In this document: piece by piece, positions 19,971 to 31,153 of the stretch
How positions within the stretch are numbered: the first letter of the stretch is position 1
How the letters are laid out: the number at the start of each line of letters is the position of its first letter
NCBI RefSeq assembly: GCF_001673635.1
Contig: NZ_LZMH01000028.1
Coordinates: forward strand, 52,767 to 116,766
DNA: 64,000 bases
Source: Mycobacterium asiaticum
GTDB lineage: Bacteria > Actinomycetota > Actinomycetes > Mycobacteriales > Mycobacteriaceae
Direction: 5' to 3'
Position numbers and translations under genes: made by a program
The notes under the pieces: generated by a model
Database searches by the model: none
What the model saw: only the letters and a program-made list of their open reading frames with translations
Told to the model about the DNA's origin: nothing

Positions 19971-20280
19971 ATTCCTCGGGAGCGTATTGCGGGCAGTAGA
20001 TCTCGATGGCGGCGCCCACGAAATATCCGGAGTGGTAGGCAGGCATGGAACTGCTGTTCAGCACGTCGGCCGCTACCTGCGCGGGCGTCATGCCCTGGTC
20101 CAGCCTTGTGCACACCATCCGGGCCGCCTCGATAGCGTGGCTGGGCGAGATGTGGTCGCTGATGCCCTCGGTCTGCAGCACGGCAATGAATTTGTTGTCT
20201 TTTGTGTCGGCGTGGGCGGTGGCCGCTGCCCCCAGCGGAGCGAGCAATGCCACTGCAGCGACGAACATCCGGGTGATCAA
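19957..20280 (-). CDS. Small secreted DUF732 protein in the ESX-5 locus
   Basis: This 107-residue protein starts at TTG 20280, five bases after GGAGA; an internal ATG at 20268 is the alternative. The signal peptide runs to the TAHA|D site near residue 25. The mature DUF732 part has two cysteines, in ARMVCTRL and IYCPQY. It follows the PPE gene at 20313 by 32 bases and is probably cotranscribed with PE18 and that PPE. The layout matches the PPE-DUF732 pair at 838-2610, and both DUF732 proteins are 107 residues long. Confidence 0.85.
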   Translation of the reverse strand: MITRMFVAAVALLAPLGAAATAHADTKDNKFIAVLQTEGISDHISPSHAIEAARMVCTRLDQGMTPAQVAADVLNSSSMPAYHSGYFVGAAIEIYCPQYAPEESATS

Positions 20281-20312
20281 TTCGGTCTCCTTCGGTAGCT
20301 GGTTGGTAGGTG

Positions 20313-21542
20313 TTATCCGGCGGGCAGCGGGCGTGGCATGACGGTGGGTTTGAACCCGTAGCGGGGACCGGCGCCGGGCCCGCGACCGTTGCCGGCGCCG
20401 ACGACGGGCATGCCGTTCAGGACATTCCCGCTGCCACTTGCGTGCTCGCCGGCGACGATTGGCTCGCTGATCATCTGCACCGCGGGACGCACTGACGGCG
20501 CCGCCGCACTGGCCCCGGGCCACGATGCTGGGACGGCGAGGTGTCCAATGTGGGCTCCGTTGCCCAACCCCGCGGCGACCTGACCGCCCGCGGCACCGAC
20601 CGCCCCGCTGATCGGCGGTATCGGAACGGAGGGAGTCGCCGCGGCAGCCGGGGCTGACAATAGGCCGGCCGACTTGGCCACCTGCACGAACGAGTTGCCC
20701 ATTCCGACGCTGAAGTAGGGCAGACCTTCGGTGTTGTAGAAAAAGCTGGCGTAGTTGTTGTAGCCGGTCATGAATGTTCCGAGGTTGTTCGGCAGGGTCG
20801 TCTGCCCGGACAGTAGGAACCAGATCTCGGTCAGCAGCGGGTTGCCGTTCCCCAACTGCTGCACCAAGTTGGCGGTGCCGGTCGGCGTCGCGAGCTGGCC
20901 CAGCGAGTTGGTGATCTGGTTGAGGAACCCCTGCACGCTGTTCTGGATCGAGGCGGCCGGTGCGGCCTGCGCCGCTGCGACCGCGGCGGCCTGGGTGGTG
21001 CTGCCGGCGGGATTGACGATCGTCGGTGCCTCGGTGAAGGTGGTCAACCTGCTGGCGGTCTGCGAGGCCGCCGCGTAATTCAGCATGGTGGAGGCGTTTT
21101 GGGCCCACATCTCGGCGTACTGCGCTTCCAGCTGAGCGATCACGCTGTTGTTGAGGCCGAGAATGTTTGTCTGCAAGGCTTGCGCCAAACTGGCACGGTT
21201 CGCCGCTACGAGCGGCGGCGGCACCACCCCGGCGAAGGCGGCCTCGAACGCGGCCGCGGCCGCTCGCGCCTGGGTGGCGGCATGCTCGGCCAGGCCGGCG
21301 GTGCCGGTCAGCCACGCCACGTACGGCTGAGCCGCTTGCGCCATCATCGCCGAAGCGGGGCCTAGCCATTCCTCGCTGGCCAGTTGCATCAGCACCGTGT
21401 CGTAGCCCTGGGCCGTGGACGTCAGTTCGGCGGCAAGCGCATTCCACGACGAAGCGGCGGCCATAAAGGATGCCGCCCCAGGACCCGAGTACATCATCGC
21501 CGAGGTGACTTCGGGCGGCAGCGCCGCAAGATCGGCTGGCAT
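20313..21542 (-). CDS. PPE26: PPE-SVP protein, PPE26-like
   Basis: This 409-residue PPE protein starts at ATG 21542 after AGGAG (MPADLAALPPEVTSAMMYSG). The PPE domain has WLGP and YAEMWAQNASTMLNYA. The central NNYASFFYNTEGLPYFSVGM segment is what I recall from PPE26. The SVP signature is the variant GHLAVPASW, and the tail is RYGFKPTVMPRPLPAG. It lies 11 bases after the PE18-like gene, the classic PE-PPE operon pair, so the two products probably form the secreted heterodimer. The assignment to PPE26 rests on position and that central motif. Confidence 0.88.
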   Translation of the reverse strand: MPADLAALPPEVTSAMMYSGPGAASFMAAASSWNALAAELTSTAQGYDTVLMQLASEEWLGPASAMMAQAAQPYVAWLTGTAGLAEHAATQARAAAAAFEAAFAGVVPPPLVAANRASLAQALQTNILGLNNSVIAQLEAQYAEMWAQNASTMLNYAAASQTASRLTTFTEAPTIVNPAGSTTQAAAVAAAQAAPAASIQNSVQGFLNQITNSLGQLATPTGTANLVQQLGNGNPLLTEIWFLLSGQTTLPNNLGTFMTGYNNYASFFYNTEGLPYFSVGMGNSFVQVAKSAGLLSAPAAAATPSVPIPPISGAVGAAGGQVAAGLGNGAHIGHLAVPASWPGASAAAPSVRPAVQMISEPIVAGEHASGSGNVLNGMPVVGAGNGRGPGAGPRYGFKPTVMPRPLPAG

Positions 21543-21553
21543 CTGTTGACTCC

Positions 21554-21853
21554 TTAGCTGGCCGCGGCGGCGTTGGCCGCCTCGGTCGCCGCATAAGACC
21601 CCGAGCTGACACTCAAAGTGTTGACGAACATTTCGTGGATCGATTGCGCCTGAGCGCTGACGGCCTGATACGTCTGGGCGTGCGCGATGAACTGCGCCGC
21701 GGTCAGGACCGACACCTCGTCAGCGGCGGCCGGAACGATACCCGTTGTGGGCGCGACCGCCGCCGCATTCTGCGAACCCATTGCCGAGCCTATTCCTTGC
21801 AACGTGCCAGCAGCCGCCGCCAGCGCCTCGGGATGTGTAGTGACGTAGGACAT
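21554..21853 (-). CDS. PE18: PE family protein (PE18 position)
   Basis: This 99-residue PE-only protein, MSYVTTHPEALAAAAGTLQG, has the PE motif at 8-9 and YAATE as the YxxxE secretion signal. It starts at ATG 21853 after GGGAGG and is followed 11 bases later by a PPE gene. It and the PE19-like gene are near-duplicates and share the leader segment around the ribosome-binding site. A long-range 8-base inverted repeat, GCGCAACG (21880-21887) with CGTTGCGC (21931-21938), lies upstream. The expected role is the partner of the PPE26-like protein. Confidence 0.92.
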   Translation of the reverse strand: MSYVTTHPEALAAAAGTLQGIGSAMGSQNAAAVAPTTGIVPAAADEVSVLTAAQFIAHAQTYQAVSAQAQSIHEMFVNTLSVSSGSYAATEAANAAAAS

Positions 21854-21983
21854 CCGCTTTCCTCCCTAATTGCTCTGCAGCGCAACGGATCCCATACCGT
21901 CACGCCCTTTGTGATATGTCGATGACGCATCGTTGCGCCCCTTGGCTTGAATCGTCTTATCGCACCGCGGTATTGGCACGGCG

Positions 21984-23219
21984 TCATCCCGCTGAAGGTG
22001 GTCGAGCCAGAACGCTGTATCGGAAGCCGTAGCGGATGCCCATGTTCGCGCCCCGCTGCCTGCTACGCGCACCGAGCGGAACGCCGGGAGCGTTTACCGT
22101 GTTGGCCGGGCCGGCGTCGGCGGTTGCAGCGGTGAATTTGATGCTTACCAGCTTCGTGTCCGCTCCCCCGGCCCCTGCCACCGAGCCGGGTGCGTTGCCC
22201 CAGGCCGCCGGAACCGATAGCGCGCCAACCTTGCTGCCCGAGCCGACACTTGCCGACAGGCCGAGACCCGAATGGAAATGCCAACCGCCGACGCCCAATG
22301 CGGCGAACTGCGGTGTCGGATACCAGGCACCGCTGGCACCGGCGGTGGTACCGAGACCGTTGAACAGCTGCTGTCCGATCTGGCTGCCGAAGGAACCTAC
22401 CCCGACGGCGAAGTAGGCCTGCAGCGTCTGCTTGATCACCGCGGTGTAACTGGCCGGGGTTATCGCCGTGAAGTTGTTGGCCGGAGTGGGCAACCCGAAC
22501 ATCAGGAAGTCCTGGATCGTATTCCAGATGAAATTGGGTTGGCTGGCCGCGACCGGGGCCGTCCCGAGTTGCTGTAGCGCCTGCGGTACCGCCGCGGCGG
22601 AGACCAGCTGGTGAGCGATCGTCTGAGCGACGTCGCCACTGTGGGTGCCAGCGGCCTGACTGACCGCGGCGGCCTGTTGAGGCAGCGCATCGGGGGTAGT
22701 GCTGTTCGGCGGCGAGACAAACCGGTGCAACTCCGTGGCGGTAGCCGACGAGGCCGCATACCCGTACATCGCAGCGGCGTCCTGTGCCCACATCTCCAGG
22801 TATGAAGCTTCGGTCGCGGCGATCGCCGGGGTGTTCTGCCCGAGAATGTTGGTTGCGATCAACGTCCCCAACAGCACCCTGTTGGCCGCGATCACCGGCG
22901 GCGGCACGGTCATCGCGAACACCGTTTCGTAGGCGGCTGCGGCCGCCCGGGCCTGGATAGCGGTTTGCTCGGCCTGAGTGGCCGCTGCGCTGAGCCAGCT
23001 CACGTACGGCAAAACCGCCGACAGCATCGACTGCGATGCCGGACCGACCCATGGTGCGTTCGTCAGCTCGTTGACCACCACGGTGTAACCCGTTGCCGCA
23101 GCATCCATCTCACTTGCGACGCCATCCCACGCCGAAGCGGCGGAAAGCATCGGGCCGGGACCGGGGCCGCTGTATATCCGTCCCGAATTTATCTCGGGAG
23201 GCAACGCTCCGAAGTCCAA
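21984..23219 (-). CDS. PPE-SVP protein, PPE25 position
   Basis: This PPE protein has 411 residues from TTG 23219, which gives [18 protein letters not shown] and sits seven bases after GAGGAGG; GTG 23225 lies too close to that site. The PPE domain has WVGP and [16 protein letters not shown], and the SVP signature is GALSVPAAW. The tail is IRYGFRYSVLARPPSAG. By position between the ferredoxin and PE18 it matches PPE25. It is followed by the PE18-like gene after 130 bases. Confidence 0.9.
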   Translation of the reverse strand: MDFGALPPEINSGRIYSGPGPGPMLSAASAWDGVASEMDAAATGYTVVVNELTNAPWVGPASQSMLSAVLPYVSWLSAAATQAEQTAIQARAAAAAYETVFAMTVPPPVIAANRVLLGTLIATNILGQNTPAIAATEASYLEMWAQDAAAMYGYAASSATATELHRFVSPPNSTTPDALPQQAAAVSQAAGTHSGDVAQTIAHQLVSAAAVPQALQQLGTAPVAASQPNFIWNTIQDFLMFGLPTPANNFTAITPASYTAVIKQTLQAYFAVGVGSFGSQIGQQLFNGLGTTAGASGAWYPTPQFAALGVGGWHFHSGLGLSASVGSGSKVGALSVPAAWGNAPGSVAGAGGADTKLVSIKFTAATADAGPANTVNAPGVPLGARSRQRGANMGIRYGFRYSVLARPPSAG

Positions 23220-23592
23220 CACCACCCCTCCTCAACCGACCCCAAGCGGCAGTCTCGACTGCCGATACCGCGCGAGCCAGGCACGCTGGTTGCTCCGATT
23301 CCTTCACTTCGGTGACCCGAACCATTGCCGGGCGTCCCGACGCGCCCCGGGCGGTTACCGCGGAGCAACAAGCGGCCCTATACCATCAGCGAGCAACTTT
23401 GGACCGCTGTTCATATGGAACTCTAAGGGTTGGCTAGGCGGTCGGACGCCGATGATGCCAACTATTCATTCCTCGAAAACCTTTGTTCAGCCGTCGTTAA
23501 TTTTGACGTTGCAAAGGTTGCTGAAAACGCGTAGAGACGACGAAATCCGTTCTGGCACAACGTATAACGATGGTGAACAGGGCAGGGATTAT
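23220..23592. other. 373-bp gap upstream of the PPE25-like gene
   Basis: No gene is seen. The part from about 23390 to 23580 is AT-rich for this genome and lies upstream of the PPE-PE-PPE-DUF732 run, so it is a likely promoter region. I cannot place a -10 box with confidence. Confidence 0.45.
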
Positions 23593-25139
<1,547 letters not shown>

Positions 25140-25152
25140 CAATTGGCAATTA

Positions 25153-28100
25153 CTACCGGCGCACCTCGGTGGCGGCAACCTGGACGAATACGCCGGTGTC
25201 CTCGGCCATCAGCAGACCACGACCGCGAGGCAGCGGACCGCCCTTCATCTTGCCGCGGATGAAACCCTCGTCTGGGTCGGCATCCATCACCAGCAACGGC
25301 GCATTGGCCTGGTGCAGGGCCCGCAGCATCGGGTCGCTGCCCGCCGAGGACCAGCCACCGAAGGTACGGGTCACGAGCACATGCAACCCGACGTCGGCGG
25401 CCCGGTTCACGAACGGGACGGCCTTGTGCAGCGGCGAATCGAAGCCCGGCGGCAGCTGCTGGATGTCGTCGACGATCAGGAAGATCTCCGGTCCACTCCA
25501 CCAGGACCGCGACAGCAGCTCTTCGGCGGACAGCCCCGGTGGCGGCTCACGGCCGGCCAAGGCCGCCGCCAGCTCGCCCATCATCGCCACCACGCCGTCG
25601 AGGTTGTAAGCGAACCTCTCGACATATTCGGACCCCAGCGTGGTCAACAGCTGACGACGAGGGTCGATCAGCCACACCTGGGCGGACTTCTTGCCGGCCG
25701 GTGGCGGCGGAGCGCTGGTGGCGCCCGGCGCATACAGCCGGCCGATCTCGGACATGATGGTCGCCAGCGTCGTGGTGCGCCCGCACTCGCGACGGCCGGT
25801 CACCATCAGGTGTGCGTTCTCGGCGAAGTTGAGATACACCGGCTGCAGGTCCAATTCGGATATGGCCCAAGCGATTCCGCCCGCACCGACACCCTGACGG
25901 GTGTCCCGCGCCGCCAGCTCGCGCACCTGCTCCACGCCGAACTTCGCCGGCAGCCGGCGCACCGGCGGAGCCGCTGCGGTGGTGAGCCGGCTGACCGCTG
26001 CGATGACGCTGTCGCTCTCGAACACGTTGTTGGGCGTGCTGCTCAGTGCCGGCCGCGCCACCAAGGTGTGCAGGCCGGCCTGCGGGTCGCTGTCCAACCG
26101 GACGTAGTTCACGGCCACCATGCCGCGGCCCGGCTTGACCGGGACGTCCTTGGCGAACCGGGAACGGACCAGCTTGGCGTCCTCCACCGCGGCCAGTCGC
26201 AGCTCGACGCGCGAGCCGAAACCACTGCGCACCGGCGGCCGCAGTTCCGATTCGCGGTCGGCGGTGACGATCACGTGCACACCGAACGAAGGACCCTGGT
26301 TGATGATCAGGTTGACCTGGTCGATCAACACTTCGTTTTCCTCGGCCAGCGCCCGGTAGTTGTCGATGACGAGGTAGACGTCGCCGAATCCGTCGTTGGG
26401 CACCGGTCCGGCTTCGTCGCCGAACTTGCGGCGGCGGAACATCTCCATCGATGCGATGCCGTACTCGAGGAAGCTGCGCTTGCGCTCTCGCACCAGCGCC
26501 AGCAGTTCGGCGACCGTCCGGCGCACCCCGTACGGATCGGTGGGGCCGGCCACCTCGCCCACGTGCGGCAGTCGGGCGATCGTGGTCAACGCCGTGCTGC
26601 TGTACGCCAGGCAGTAGAACTGCACCTGCTCGGGAGTGTGGGTCAGGGCGGCCGAGCAGATCAGTGTCTGCAACGCCGTCGTCTTGCCCGAACCGCCGGC
26701 GCCCAGGATCAGCACGTTCGAGCCGGGGCCCGAGGTGTCGACGGTCCATGGCGGCTGGTCATGCTTGAACGGCCGGTCGATGATGCCGATCGGGAACACC
26801 AGGTTGCGGGCCGAACCGTAGTCCTTGTGCCAGGGGTGGCCGAGGAAACGGTTGACCAACTCGTCGATGGCGATCGGCTCGGTCAGCGGCGGCTGCCACA
26901 ACCGGTACGGCTCGAAGTTGATCCGGCGCAGCTGATCGATGATCACGGTGCCGACCTTGGGCGTCCGGATCGCTTCCTCTTCCTCGTCTTCTTCGGCCGC
27001 CGCGCCGTTGACTTCACCGTTGGTGTAGCTGGGCACCGTCGGCGGTTCCACGCTGGGCCCGCCGACGCTCACCTCGAGCGGGGTGAACGAGTTGGTGAAC
27101 AACTGGGGGCGCACGTAGTCGATGCTGTGCACCAGCACCGGCGCTTCCTCACCGTCGATCGAGGAGATGCGCAGGTAGTCCCGCCACAGGAACTCCGCCT
27201 GGAACCGGATGATGTCTTCCAGGCTCTTGCGGAAGTAACCCAGGCCGGCCTGCGCCGGCAGGTTCACCGCGTTGGGCACACCGGCCGCCTGCGCCGCCCC
27301 GGCGGTGCGGGCTTTCAGCACCAACCGGTAACCCATGTTCTCCATGAGCTTTTCGGCGCGACTTTCGATGGTCTGCGAAGCCATCATCAGGTGGATCCAG
27401 TACGCGCGTCCCTGACGGCCGATGGAGTCGAGCACGTCGACGGCGGTGGGCATGATCCGGAACCACTCGTAGAACTCGTCGATGACGACCACCAGCATCG
27501 GCAGTGGCGCCATGTCCTGGCCGCGGGCGCGCATCCTTGCCCGGACGGAGTTGTACTCCTTGGCGTCGTCGACGCCGGCGCTGTCACAGATCGCCTTGCG
27601 TCGCGCGATCTCGCCCCACAGCGCATCCAGGAACCGCTCCATCAGCGCCTGGTCTTCCTCCAGGTCGGTGATGATGCGTGACACGTGCGGCACGCCGGCG
27701 AACGGCTTGACGGCCGAACCACCCTTGAGGTCAGCGAGCACGAACTGCAGTTCCTCCGGCGGGTGGCCGAGCATCAGCGACTCGATCACCGTGCGGACCA
27801 GGGTCGACTTACCGGAACCGGTGGTACCCGACATGACACCGTGCGGGCCGTCGCCGCCTTCGTCCAGGGACTTCATGTCCAGGAACAGCAGCTCGCCGTT
27901 GTCGGAACGATTGCCGAACGGCACGCGCAGCCGGGAGCGGCCCATCGTGTCGGTGCGGCTCCCCCACAGGTCCTCGAAGTCGATCGCAGCGGGATCGTCG
28001 ATGCCGTAGTACGAGAGGATGTCGCGGGCGCCGATGTGGGCGACCCGCTGACCGATCTCTTCGTAGGCCTCGGCCAGCCGCCACTGCGCCAGCTTCTGGG

Positions 28101-29325
28101 CGAACTCCTCCGCCTCGGCGGTGCTCATCTGGTCGGTCAGGGCGAAGAACCACGCATTGTCGTCGATCACCATCCAGGTGTCGCGGTCGCGAGGCAGGGC
28201 TTCGATGATGCCGACCTTGTCGAACTCGAGTTTGCGCTCGGGGACCCCGGTCCACATGGGCGAGCCGGTCAGGTCGAAGAAGGTGACACCGTCCACCCCT
28301 TCGGCGCTGATCACATACTCCCACTGCGGGTCGTCGACGTCGGCGATGATCACGTGGTGCGGCGTCGGCGTCTGCGCCGACGAGCTGGCGTGCCGCGGGG
28401 TGAACGAGCCGCGGCCGGCGAACAGCTCGGCCTGCTCGGCGGCGAATTCGCGCACCGAGCTGTAGACCATCCGCGCGCTGCCCGCGGCGTCGGTCCGGCG
28501 CGAGTCGCCGAAGTGCGGCAGCCATTTCACCCAGTCCCACTCGTCCAGGTCGGAACTGACGACGATCATGCGAACGTGGTCCGGGCCGTGCGAGAAGGCC
28601 AGCTGGCAGATGATGGCCCGCATCAGTCCCAGCACCTGCTCGCGGTCGCCCACCAGGGCGTACCACGGCTCGACCAGCACCGAGATCATCTTCGGCAGGT
28701 TGTAGACCACGCTCTGGTAGCGGCCGAACTCCTGCAGCGCCTTGCCCGTCACCGGCTCGAGCTCGATGTCGGTCGGCATGTTCTGCGGCTCACCCCAAGT
28801 CACCTCGGGGCGCGTCATTCCGACGCCGACGCGGACGACCCCGAAATTGAGGTCCTTGCCGTCGGGCTTGCGCTCCCACATCCGCTGCGATCCGACGGCG
28901 GCGGACAGCGTGTTGGGGGCCGGGTGGAACCACCGGTAGTTGGCGTCCATGCTGTCCGCCGACTCCTGCGCGGTCTCCCGCAGCATGTCCAGCATCAGCA
29001 TGAACTGGGCCCGCATGGCGTCCAGCTTCGGCCGGCTCATCTGCTGTCCGCCGCCGCCGAACCGGCCGCCGAACATCATCATCATCATGCCGCCGACCAT
29101 GAAGATCGGGAAGATCGAGCCGACGCCGCCGAACACGTGCGAACCGCTGGCGAAGGTCATGGCGACCATGCCGCCCAGCAGACCGATGACGACGACACCG
29201 ACCACGATCAGCCACCAGGGCTTGCCCTCCGGCGGCGGAATGCTCAACGGCGTCGGAAGGACGATGTTCTCCGGCTTGATTACCGGAGGCTTCTCCGGTG
29301 TGGGTCGTGCAAAACCGCGTTTCAC
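25153..29325 (-). CDS. eccC5: ESX-5 FtsK/SpoIIIE ATPase EccC5
   Basis: This 1390-residue motor of ESX-5 is intact as one gene. Two membrane helices lie near the N terminus (about residues 38-85), followed by a DUF domain and three FtsK/SpoIIIE ATPase domains. Their P-loops are GTTGSGKSTLV (about 497), GAGGSGKTTAL (about 873) and GRRECGRTTTL (about 1177). In the third, the usual P-loop lysine is arginine, so it may bind nucleotide without efficient hydrolysis. EccC recognises YxxxD/E signals on cargo. It starts at GTG 29325, overlapping the eccB5 stop as GTGA. Confidence 0.97.
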   Translation of the reverse strand: MKRGFARPTPEKPPVIKPENIVLPTPLSIPPPEGKPWWLIVVGVVVIGLLGGMVAMTFASGSHVFGGVGSIFPIFMVGGMMMMMFGGRFGGGGQQMSRPKLDAMRAQFMLMLDMLRETAQESADSMDANYRWFHPAPNTLSAAVGSQRMWERKPDGKDLNFGVVRVGVGMTRPEVTWGEPQNMPTDIELEPVTGKALQEFGRYQSVVYNLPKMISVLVEPWYALVGDREQVLGLMRAIICQLAFSHGPDHVRMIVVSSDLDEWDWVKWLPHFGDSRRTDAAGSARMVYSSVREFAAEQAELFAGRGSFTPRHASSSAQTPTPHHVIIADVDDPQWEYVISAEGVDGVTFFDLTGSPMWTGVPERKLEFDKVGIIEALPRDRDTWMVIDDNAWFFALTDQMSTAEAEEFAQKLAQWRLAEAYEEIGQRVAHIGARDILSYYGIDDPAAIDFEDLWGSRTDTMGRSRLRVPFGNRSDNGELLFLDMKSLDEGGDGPHGVMSGTTGSGKSTLVRTVIESLMLGHPPEELQFVLADLKGGSAVKPFAGVPHVSRIITDLEEDQALMERFLDALWGEIARRKAICDSAGVDDAKEYNSVRARMRARGQDMAPLPMLVVVIDEFYEWFRIMPTAVDVLDSIGRQGRAYWIHLMMASQTIESRAEKLMENMGYRLVLKARTAGAAQAAGVPNAVNLPAQAGLGYFRKSLEDIIRFQAEFLWRDYLRISSIDGEEAPVLVHSIDYVRPQLFTNSFTPLEVSVGGPSVEPPTVPSYTNGEVNGAAAEEDEEEEAIRTPKVGTVIIDQLRRINFEPYRLWQPPLTEPIAIDELVNRFLGHPWHKDYGSARNLVFPIGIIDRPFKHDQPPWTVDTSGPGSNVLILGAGGSGKTTALQTLICSAALTHTPEQVQFYCLAYSSTALTTIARLPHVGEVAGPTDPYGVRRTVAELLALVRERKRSFLEYGIASMEMFRRRKFGDEAGPVPNDGFGDVYLVIDNYRALAEENEVLIDQVNLIINQGPSFGVHVIVTADRESELRPPVRSGFGSRVELRLAAVEDAKLVRSRFAKDVPVKPGRGMVAVNYVRLDSDPQAGLHTLVARPALSSTPNNVFESDSVIAAVSRLTTAAAPPVRRLPAKFGVEQVRELAARDTRQGVGAGGIAWAISELDLQPVYLNFAENAHLMVTGRRECGRTTTLATIMSEIGRLYAPGATSAPPPPAGKKSAQVWLIDPRRQLLTTLGSEYVERFAYNLDGVVAMMGELAAALAGREPPPGLSAEELLSRSWWSGPEIFLIVDDIQQLPPGFDSPLHKAVPFVNRAADVGLHVLVTRTFGGWSSAGSDPMLRALHQANAPLLVMDADPDEGFIRGKMKGGPLPRGRGLLMAEDTGVFVQVAATEVRR

Positions 29326-30845
29326 TTAGGTACCACCAACTCAGAAGGGGTCATGTCCATGGGTAGCGTGTCGTGCTCCACGAGAGCGTCCGCGCGGGAC
29401 AACGTGGGGCCCTGCGGCAGCAGGCGCAGCGCCACCCACGGCGCCAGGCTGGGCTGCAAGGTCAGGCCGAGAGCTTCGCGAGCTTCCTTGGTGTCGTCCA
29501 CACCGAACCGCGCACCGGCATTGGTGAGCCACCACAGCGACTCGGCGGTCTGGGCGCCCGGGTTGTTACCGGTGACGGCGACGAAGTTCGCGTAGTTCGG
29601 GCCGAAGTAGACCTGGTCGGCCTCGCGACCGGTCATGTCGGCCTTGACCAGGTTGACGACCCGCTTCATCTCGCTCGCCTTGATCGGGATGCTGGGCCCG
29701 GAGACCACTTGCACGCGGGCCCGGTTCTCGCCGTTGGTCCTTTCCCACCACCAGCAGGTGGACGGGTTCTCCCGGATGTCGAGCACGTTCAGCGGGTCGT
29801 TGGGGTAGGCCGACAGGTCGAGCCGGTTGACCACCGGCATCCTGGCCAGCGCCGACGGCTCCACCGTGACCGGCTTGGTGTTGCCCGGACGGCCGGCGTT
29901 CTGCAGGATCTGGGCCACCAGTGGCGGCAACGTCTGCACGCCGTCGGTCAGGACCAGTGAATACTGTTGCGGCCCGCTGATCTGGGGGGTGACGAGAATC
30001 GTCCCGACCGGGCCGGGGGCACCGGGGAAGGTGGCCGCCGCACCCGCGTTCGGCACCTCGGGCACCAGCAGCTCGGGTCCGACCGGCAGCGCGTCGTACA
30101 GGGCGTGGCTCATCGGCCGCGCCTGGCTCACCTGTTCCGGCGTCAATCCCAGCGGCAGCAGCACCGAACGGTCCGTTGCGTCGATCTTCGAGCGGCGGCC
30201 CTCCCGGATCACCCAGGCGTTACCGCCGTAGCTGAGCACCACCGCGTCCGACCCGGTCAGAACCCGGCGGTGGCCGCTCATGTCCGGGGTGCCGTCGATC
30301 ACGGTCACGGTCACGCCGCTCATCGACGCGACACCGCCCGAAGAGCTGCCGACGGTGTCGCACACCAGCCAGGACGACGCGGGCGGATTCTTCGGCGCGA
30401 ATTCCGTCGGCGCACCCGGGATACCGACCAGCGGCCCGTGCGGCATGCTGGCGATCTGGCTGCCGCGCACCAGGTGCGGGTTGTCCGCCCGACCGGTGAT
30501 CAGCCGGGCCGACGCCAGGTTCAGCGCCGGGTACAGGCGGTCGCCCACCTTTACATATAGCGCACCCGAATCGCGGTCGGCGATGATCGGTGCGTCGTTG
30601 ATCTGGCCGGCCGGGCTGATGAACGAGTACAACAATGCTCCCAGGCAGATCACCAGCGCCGCGGATACGGAAGCGACAACCGCCAGCGTCTGACGGCGAC
30701 CGGGCTCGATCTCCATGCGGACCCGCCAGCGGGTCAACGCCATCGCGGTACGGCGCGCCAGGAACTGATACCCGGTTACCTGGGTCCGCGTCGACAACCC
30801 AAGGCCGTACCCCGACCCGCGCTGCCCGCGGCTATGTTCGGCCAC
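29322..30845 (-). CDS. eccB5: ESX-5 membrane subunit EccB5
   Basis: This is a 507-residue protein with the EccB layout: a short cytosolic N terminus, one transmembrane helix (about 54-75, TLAVVASVSAALVICLGALL) and a large periplasmic domain built from repeats. The start is GTG 30845 (MAEHSRGQRGSGYGLGLSTR). It is the first gene of the ESX-5 locus, reading away from malQ across a divergent region, and is translationally coupled to eccC5. EccB subunits bridge the periplasmic side of the ESX pore together with mycosin. Confidence 0.97.
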   Translation of the reverse strand: MAEHSRGQRGSGYGLGLSTRTQVTGYQFLARRTAMALTRWRVRMEIEPGRRQTLAVVASVSAALVICLGALLYSFISPAGQINDAPIIADRDSGALYVKVGDRLYPALNLASARLITGRADNPHLVRGSQIASMPHGPLVGIPGAPTEFAPKNPPASSWLVCDTVGSSSGGVASMSGVTVTVIDGTPDMSGHRRVLTGSDAVVLSYGGNAWVIREGRRSKIDATDRSVLLPLGLTPEQVSQARPMSHALYDALPVGPELLVPEVPNAGAAATFPGAPGPVGTILVTPQISGPQQYSLVLTDGVQTLPPLVAQILQNAGRPGNTKPVTVEPSALARMPVVNRLDLSAYPNDPLNVLDIRENPSTCWWWERTNGENRARVQVVSGPSIPIKASEMKRVVNLVKADMTGREADQVYFGPNYANFVAVTGNNPGAQTAESLWWLTNAGARFGVDDTKEAREALGLTLQPSLAPWVALRLLPQGPTLSRADALVEHDTLPMDMTPSELVVPK

Positions 30846-31153
30846 GCTTGATCACCTCTCGGTCTGTTCTCTGTCTGTCAATAACGTCTGAATATGTCAA
30901 AGCGTCTTGATATATAGCCCTCATGGCTAGTAAGCGCTAAAGCACATCGTTACCGTAAGGCACTCACGCAGACCCCGCCATCTATCGGCGAAAGCCCTGG
31001 ATCCCCCACGGATTCGTCGTATCTTCATTGGGCATGTTAGCTGCGAAACGTCGACAAGGCGCGTCAAGTAACAGACTGTTAAATCAACCTCACGCAGACA
31101 CCCGCTGAGACCCCACTGAGCTGCAGGGCGGCATGGCACGGAAGATGAGCGGC
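30846..31153. promoter_or_regulatory. Divergent control region eccB5/malQ
   Basis: This 308-base gene-free region must hold promoters for the first ESX-5 gene (minus) and malQ (plus). Two inverted repeats are visible: TAGCC-CTCAT-GGCTA (30915-30929), about 70 bases before the eccB5 start, and TAACAG-A-CTGTTA (31069-31081), about 75 bases before malQ. The second shares half-sites with the palindrome at 16033-16046. The assignment of regulators is unknown. Confidence 0.5.

Noticed and set aside
19957..21612. 551-codon frame containing the DUF732 gene
   Set aside because: Only the last 107 codons are real; the upstream part is the off-phase reading of the PPE26-like gene.
25312..27681. Long open frame antisense to eccC5 (789 codons)
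   Set aside because: It is a shadow of the GC-rich eccC5 frame with an Arg/His/Gln-rich low-complexity translation, no ribosome-binding site and no family resemblance.
27685..29595. Second long antisense frame over eccC5/eccB5 (636 codons)
   Set aside because: Same reason: composition-driven openness opposite two certain genes.
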